Origin: Saprospirales bacterium
GTDB taxonomy: Bacteria; Bacteroidota; Bacteroidia; Chitinophagales; Saprospiraceae
Length of the DNA: 64,000 nucleotides
Assembly: GCA_007695035.1 (NCBI GenBank)
Contig: REEO01000009.1
Span: 62,001 to 126,000 of the forward strand
Reading direction: 5' to 3'
Within the stretch, counting starts at the first letter, position 1. Every line of letters begins with the position of its first letter. Below the pieces are notes generated by a model. That model saw only the letters and a program-made list of their open reading frames with translations, did no database searches and was not told where the DNA came from. The translations under genes and the position numbers were made by a program. Positions 60,757-64,000 of this stretch are shown piece after piece.

Positions 60757-62235
60757 ATGAAGTATGGAGCTGTGGCTGCGGGGCACCCCGAAACAGCAAA
60801 TATCGCTATGGAAGTGTTGAAAGCAGGGGGAAGTGCTACGGACGCACTGATAGCTGCTTACGTTGGTTCTTTTGTGGCTGAGCCCTGCATGGGATCCCCT
60901 GGTGGTGGGGCACTTGCGCTCATTTGGGAAAATGGCCGAAAGCCCGTCTTGTTTGACTTTTTCTGCCAGACACCGGTTCAAAAACGACCCGCCGAATCGT
61001 ATGACTTTTTGCCATATACCGTCCACTTTGGAGACGATACCGAAGTGTTTTACTACGGAAACGGGGCTTCGGCAACTCCGGGAGCCATTGCGGGAATTTT
61101 TGCCATGCACGAGCACAGCGGTAAGATTCCGGTCAGGGAGCTTTTTGAACCCGGAGTCCAATTAATGCGCGCAGGGGTTCCGATCAATGATTTTCAACAA
61201 TACGATATTTCCCTGCTGAAAGGAATTATCGGCCACAGTGATACAGGCCGTAAATTACTGCTCAAAGATAATGGCGATGAGCCCGAGGTAGGTACTGTGG
61301 CAAACTTGCCAGGCCTGGCTGATTACATGGAGGTAATTGGCATAGAGGGTCCCCGTGAATTTTACGAGGGTTATTACGCTGGCCTACAGCAGCGACTTTT
61401 TGATGAAGCGGGTGGCAGTTTGAGTCTGGAAGATTTAAAATCCTACAGGGTGGAGTTAAGGCACCCATTGCAGTTTGCACTTGGTAAGAATACCATCACC
61501 TGTGCACCACTGCCGGCTCTCGGAGGCGCAATAATGGCCAGGGCGCTGACGGATTTGTTTTCTGAAGAAAAGTCATTCGATTTTTTCGACCGGGAGTACC
61601 TGACCGCATTTTTCAATGCCTTTTCTGCGGCCGGTAAATTGCAGAGAGACCCGACGGCTTTAAAAAACTGGGTGGCTCGCGAGTTCAATCGAAAGTGGGG
61701 TAGTACCAGTCATATTTCTATTATAGATGCCAGTGGAAGTTGCGCAGCTCTCACTACCACCATCGGAGAGGGGAATGGACATTTTGATCCTCAGAGCCAT
61801 ATTCACATGAACAACATGCTGGGTGAGAGTGCGCTGCTCCCCGGAGGATACCACTCATGGACTCCCAATACCAGACTCAGCTCAATGATGAATCCGGTTG
61901 TGATAGCGGGAAATAATGATGAAAGGGTGGTACTTGGAACAGGCGGTGCAGGCAGAATTCCGTATGCACTGAGTTGCGTAATTTGGAATTTGCTGGCTGT
62001 TGGTATGCCGCTGCGGGAGGCTGTGGAGAATAAACGCCTGCATTTGGACGATCGGTTTTTTCATTTGGAGGCCACACCTTACATTGATGAGGAACTTGAA
62101 ACCAACAAACCCCTGAAATTGTGGAAAGGTCATTCCTTGTTTTTTGGAGGTGTCCACGCTGTTCGCAGATTAACCGATGGTAGCGCCGAGGCTGTAGGCG
62201 ATTTCAGACGCGAGGGATTTGGGATAAAAAGTTAA
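60757..62235 (+). CDS. Gamma-glutamyltransferase family protein
   Basis: A 492-residue Ntn-hydrolase of the gamma-glutamyltranspeptidase family, which hydrolyses or transfers the gamma-glutamyl group of glutathione and similar compounds. The N-terminus GAVAAGHPETANIAMEVL and GGSATDALIAAYV are typical, as is EPCMGSPGGGALALIW. Self-cleavage should occur before T317 in WGSTSHISIIDASG, matching the family's TTH-type site. The oxyanion/substrate loop GTGGAGRIPYAL is present in place of the usual GSPGG. Start ATG 60757 gives the usual first strand; the longer frame from 60685 has no family match. No signal peptide is visible, unlike E. coli GGT. Substrate is uncertain. Confidence 0.82.
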   Translation: MKYGAVAAGHPETANIAMEVLKAGGSATDALIAAYVGSFVAEPCMGSPGGGALALIWENGRKPVLFDFFCQTPVQKRPAESYDFLPYTVHFGDDTEVFYYGNGASATPGAIAGIFAMHEHSGKIPVRELFEPGVQLMRAGVPINDFQQYDISLLKGIIGHSDTGRKLLLKDNGDEPEVGTVANLPGLADYMEVIGIEGPREFYEGYYAGLQQRLFDEAGGSLSLEDLKSYRVELRHPLQFALGKNTITCAPLPALGGAIMARALTDLFSEEKSFDFFDREYLTAFFNAFSAAGKLQRDPTALKNWVAREFNRKWGSTSHISIIDASGSCAALTTTIGEGNGHFDPQSHIHMNNMLGESALLPGGYHSWTPNTRLSSMMNPVVIAGNNDERVVLGTGGAGRIPYALSCVIWNLLAVGMPLREAVENKRLHLDDRFFHLEATPYIDEELETNKPLKLWKGHSLFFGGVHAVRRLTDGSAEAVGDFRREGFGIKS

Positions 62236-62283
62236 ATGCGGGTGGTCCAATCTGCACTTAATTTTTTTGAGTGGGGCCCGTTC

Positions 62284-62314
62284 TTTGAATAGAACAAAAT
62301 AGGCGGTATTTTTG
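62284..62314 (+). promoter_or_regulatory. Consensus promoter for dusB
   Basis: TTTG (62284-62287), exactly 19 bases, then TATTTTTG (62307-62314): a complete match to the Bacteroidota consensus. The ATG at 62331 is 16 bases downstream. Confidence 0.8.
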
Positions 62315-62330
62315 CGCCGCTTTTGATATC

Positions 62331-63335
62331 ATGGCAAAATTAGGAAATACAGAATTAGGAGACTTCCCGCTGCTTTTGGCTCCAATGGAGGATGTCAGCG
62401 ACCCTCCCTTCAGGTTTCTCTGCAAGGAACAGGGGTGCGATATGATGTACACCGAGTTTATTTCGGTGGAGGGCCTCATCAGAGATGCTGAAAAAAGCCT
62501 CCAAAAATTGGATATCTACGAAAATGAGCGACCGATAGGGGTGCAAATTTTTGGTGCCGAGCTCGACTCTATGATGCGGGCCGCTGAGATAGTGGAGGAA
62601 GCAAAACCGGAAGTACTGGATATCAATTATGGTTGTCCGGTAAAAAAGGTGGTGTGTAAAATGGCAGGCGCGGGAATTCTGCGGGATATCGATAAAATGG
62701 TCAAACTCACGGATGCCGTGGTCAAATCCACCAACTTGCCTGTTACGGTGAAGACCCGACTTGGTTGGGACAACGACAGCATCTTTATTGAGGAAGTGGC
62801 CGAACGCCTTCAGGATGTGGGTATTCAGGGGATATCCATTCACGGTCGCACCCGCAAACAAATGTACAAAGGGGAAGCCGATTGGACCCATATCGAGAGG
62901 GTTGTGGAGAATCCAAGAATTCACATTCCGGTCTTTGGAAACGGCGACATCGACTCCCCTCAAAAGGCAGTAGAATACAAGAAAAGATACGGAGTCGATG
63001 GATTGATGATTGGTAGAGCCAGTATAGGAAATCCGTGGATTTTTAGAGATATAAAGCACTATGTTAAAACCGGGGAATTATTGCCACCGCCCGGAATCAA
63101 GGATAAAATTGCCGTGGTAAAAAGACACATTGATCACTCTGTGAGCTGGAAAGGTGAAAAGCTGGGGGTCCTTGAAATGAGGCGGCACTACGGCCAGTAC
63201 TTCAGAGGGCTCCCCGAAATCAAAACCTGGAGATCCAGACTGGTTCAGGCCCCCACCGCTGAAGAACTCCATCAAATCCTCTCCGAAATGGAACGAACTT
63301 ACAGCCCTTTTGATGAACTCCAATTGGTAAAGTGA
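62331..63335 (+). CDS. dusB: tRNA-dihydrouridine synthase
   Basis: A 334-residue FMN enzyme that reduces specific uridines of tRNA to dihydrouridine. The FMN-binding start LLLAPMEDVSDPPFR, the catalytic cysteine C102 in DINYGCPVKKVV, KTRLGWDNDS and GISIHGRTRKQMYKGEADW, and the phosphate loop GVDGLMIGRASIGNPWIF are all present. The C-terminal helical recognition domain spans about 245-330. It is best matched to the DusB/NifR3 branch. The stop codon overlaps the GTG of the CCA enzyme gene, so both tRNA maturation genes are translated from one transcript. Confidence 0.93.
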   Translation: MAKLGNTELGDFPLLLAPMEDVSDPPFRFLCKEQGCDMMYTEFISVEGLIRDAEKSLQKLDIYENERPIGVQIFGAELDSMMRAAEIVEEAKPEVLDINYGCPVKKVVCKMAGAGILRDIDKMVKLTDAVVKSTNLPVTVKTRLGWDNDSIFIEEVAERLQDVGIQGISIHGRTRKQMYKGEADWTHIERVVENPRIHIPVFGNGDIDSPQKAVEYKKRYGVDGLMIGRASIGNPWIFRDIKHYVKTGELLPPPGIKDKIAVVKRHIDHSVSWKGEKLGVLEMRRHYGQYFRGLPEIKTWRSRLVQAPTAEELHQILSEMERTYSPFDELQLVK

Positions 63336-64000
63336 ATATAAAACTCAGTAAGAAAGAACAGGAATTATTGCAACTGGTAGGCAGGGTTTCTTCCGAATTG
63401 GGAGTAAGTGCCTATGTGGTGGGCGGTTATGTGCGGGATAAGCTCCTGGGAAAAACCTGTAAAGATATTGACATCCTATGCGTAGGAGATGGAATCCAAC
63501 TCGCAAATGAGGTCTCAGCCAGTTTGGAAAAAAATCCCAAAGTCACTGTTTTTAAACGATTTGGTACGGCCATGCTGCAGACCGGGGGACTGGAGGTAGA
63601 GTTTGTAGGAGCTCGAAAAGAGTCCTATTCCAAAGACTCGCGAAAGCCCGTTGTAAAGCCTGGTACCCTGCAGGATGATCTCAATAGAAGAGATTTTACA
63701 GTTAATGCCCTTGCATTCGAACTGCAACCGGATGGCCTGGGTGATTTTGTCGATAAGTTCGGGGGGATGAAAGACCTGGAAGACGGGATAATTCGAACCC
63801 CTGTTGAGCCCGGGGCTACCTTTTCCGACGACCCCTTGAGGATGCTAAGGGCTGTCAGGTTTGCCAACCAACTCAATTTCGATATCAGCGAAAAAACCCT
63901 GGAGGGCATTGTCAAATCTGCAAGCCGCATCCGTATTATTTCCATGGAGCGGGTCAAGGAAGAGGTGCAGAAAATAATGGCCTGCGACAAACCCTCTATT
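63332..64000 (+). CDS. cca: CCA-adding tRNA nucleotidyltransferase, 5' part (cut by window edge)
   Basis: The first 223 residues of a class II tRNA nucleotidyltransferase, which builds or repairs the CCA end of tRNA. The start GTG 63332 overlaps the dusB stop (GTGA). The head domain holds VVGGYVRDKLLGK and the metal-binding DIDILC, followed by EFVGARKESYSKDSRKP, the DDLNRRDFTVNALAFE motif and the nucleotide-selection stretch DDPLRMLRAVRFANQL. The rest, probably an HD domain as in Bacteroidota homologues, lies beyond the window. Since the tRNA at 44-117 does not encode its CCA, such an enzyme is needed by this organism. Confidence 0.92.
   Translation, partial: MNIKLSKKEQELLQLVGRVSSELGVSAYVVGGYVRDKLLGKTCKDIDILCVGDGIQLANEVSASLEKNPKVTVFKRFGTAMLQTGGLEVEFVGARKESYSKDSRKPVVKPGTLQDDLNRRDFTVNALAFELQPDGLGDFVDKFGGMKDLEDGIIRTPVEPGATFSDDPLRMLRAVRFANQLNFDISEKTLEGIVKSASRIRIISMERVKEEVQKIMACDKPSI

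Overview
The window reads as chromosomal DNA of a Bacteroidota bacterium, probably an aerobic, environmental member of the Saprospiria/Chitinophagia type; the placement below phylum is inference. Support comes from type IX secretion (T9SS) sorting domains (one type A, two type B), a TonB-dependent receptor, an SdhCAB complex in the order seen in Bacteroidota, DUF4254 next to a family 9 glycosyltransferase, a YpdA-type thiol reductase, and many promoters of the Bacteroidota form TTTG-N19-TAnnTTTG. Genes are dense, on both strands and mostly in one- to three-gene units. I saw no prophage, insertion sequence, CRISPR array or rRNA.

Layout. 0-3.4 kb: tRNA-Met, then two YceI-like genes flanking an outer-membrane porin-like gene that has an in-frame TAA just after its signal peptide. 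3.4-11 kb: M20 peptidase, YpdA, adenine deaminase, MscS channel, histidine ammonia-lyase. 11-15.6 kb: two Skp/OmpH chaperones, tRNA hydroxylase TrhO, an SCP2-domain protein, a DUF4197 lipoprotein, a GT2 glycosyltransferase. 15.7-22.7 kb: PEP carboxylase, a small T9SS cargo protein, and the succinate dehydrogenase operon. 22.9-31.7 kb: an unknown protein, RNase R, ComM/YifB, a DUF3179 protein, an AhpD-like protein, Tex. 31.9-37.3 kb: an OprO/P-type porin, a gene-free stretch with a diverged direct repeat, an aldehyde dehydrogenase, a TonB-dependent receptor. 37.4-41.4 kb: GT9, DUF4254, a BatA-like protein.

41.5-52.3 kb holds the most striking locus: two adjacent genes 11 bp apart for secreted proteins of 2498 and 1114 residues, both ending in T9SS type B (gliding-motility-associated) domains. 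They share one family of repeats of about 84 residues, 21 copies in the larger and 4 in the smaller, every copy with the same pair of cysteines. 52.7-59.2 kb: a dicarboxylate symporter, MnmD with an upstream 50-residue lipoprotein, Mpl muropeptide ligase, pyruvate dehydrogenase E1 beta, a CBS protein and a universal stress protein. 59.4-64 kb: an unknown protein, a gamma-glutamyltransferase homologue, DusB, and the start of a CCA-adding enzyme cut by the window edge.

Together these genes cover central carbon metabolism (PEPC, SDH, PDH), tRNA modification and maturation (TrhO, MnmD, DusB, CCA enzyme), RNA handling (RNase R, Tex), envelope building and recycling (Skp, GT9, GT2, Mpl, porins) and secreted surface proteins. 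I did not find a clear new defence or mobile system. The best leads are the repeat-protein operon, the interrupted porin, the diverged repeat pair at 33.0-33.25 kb, the short lipoprotein and the promoters lying almost on start codons. All family names come from reading the translations; no database search was run.
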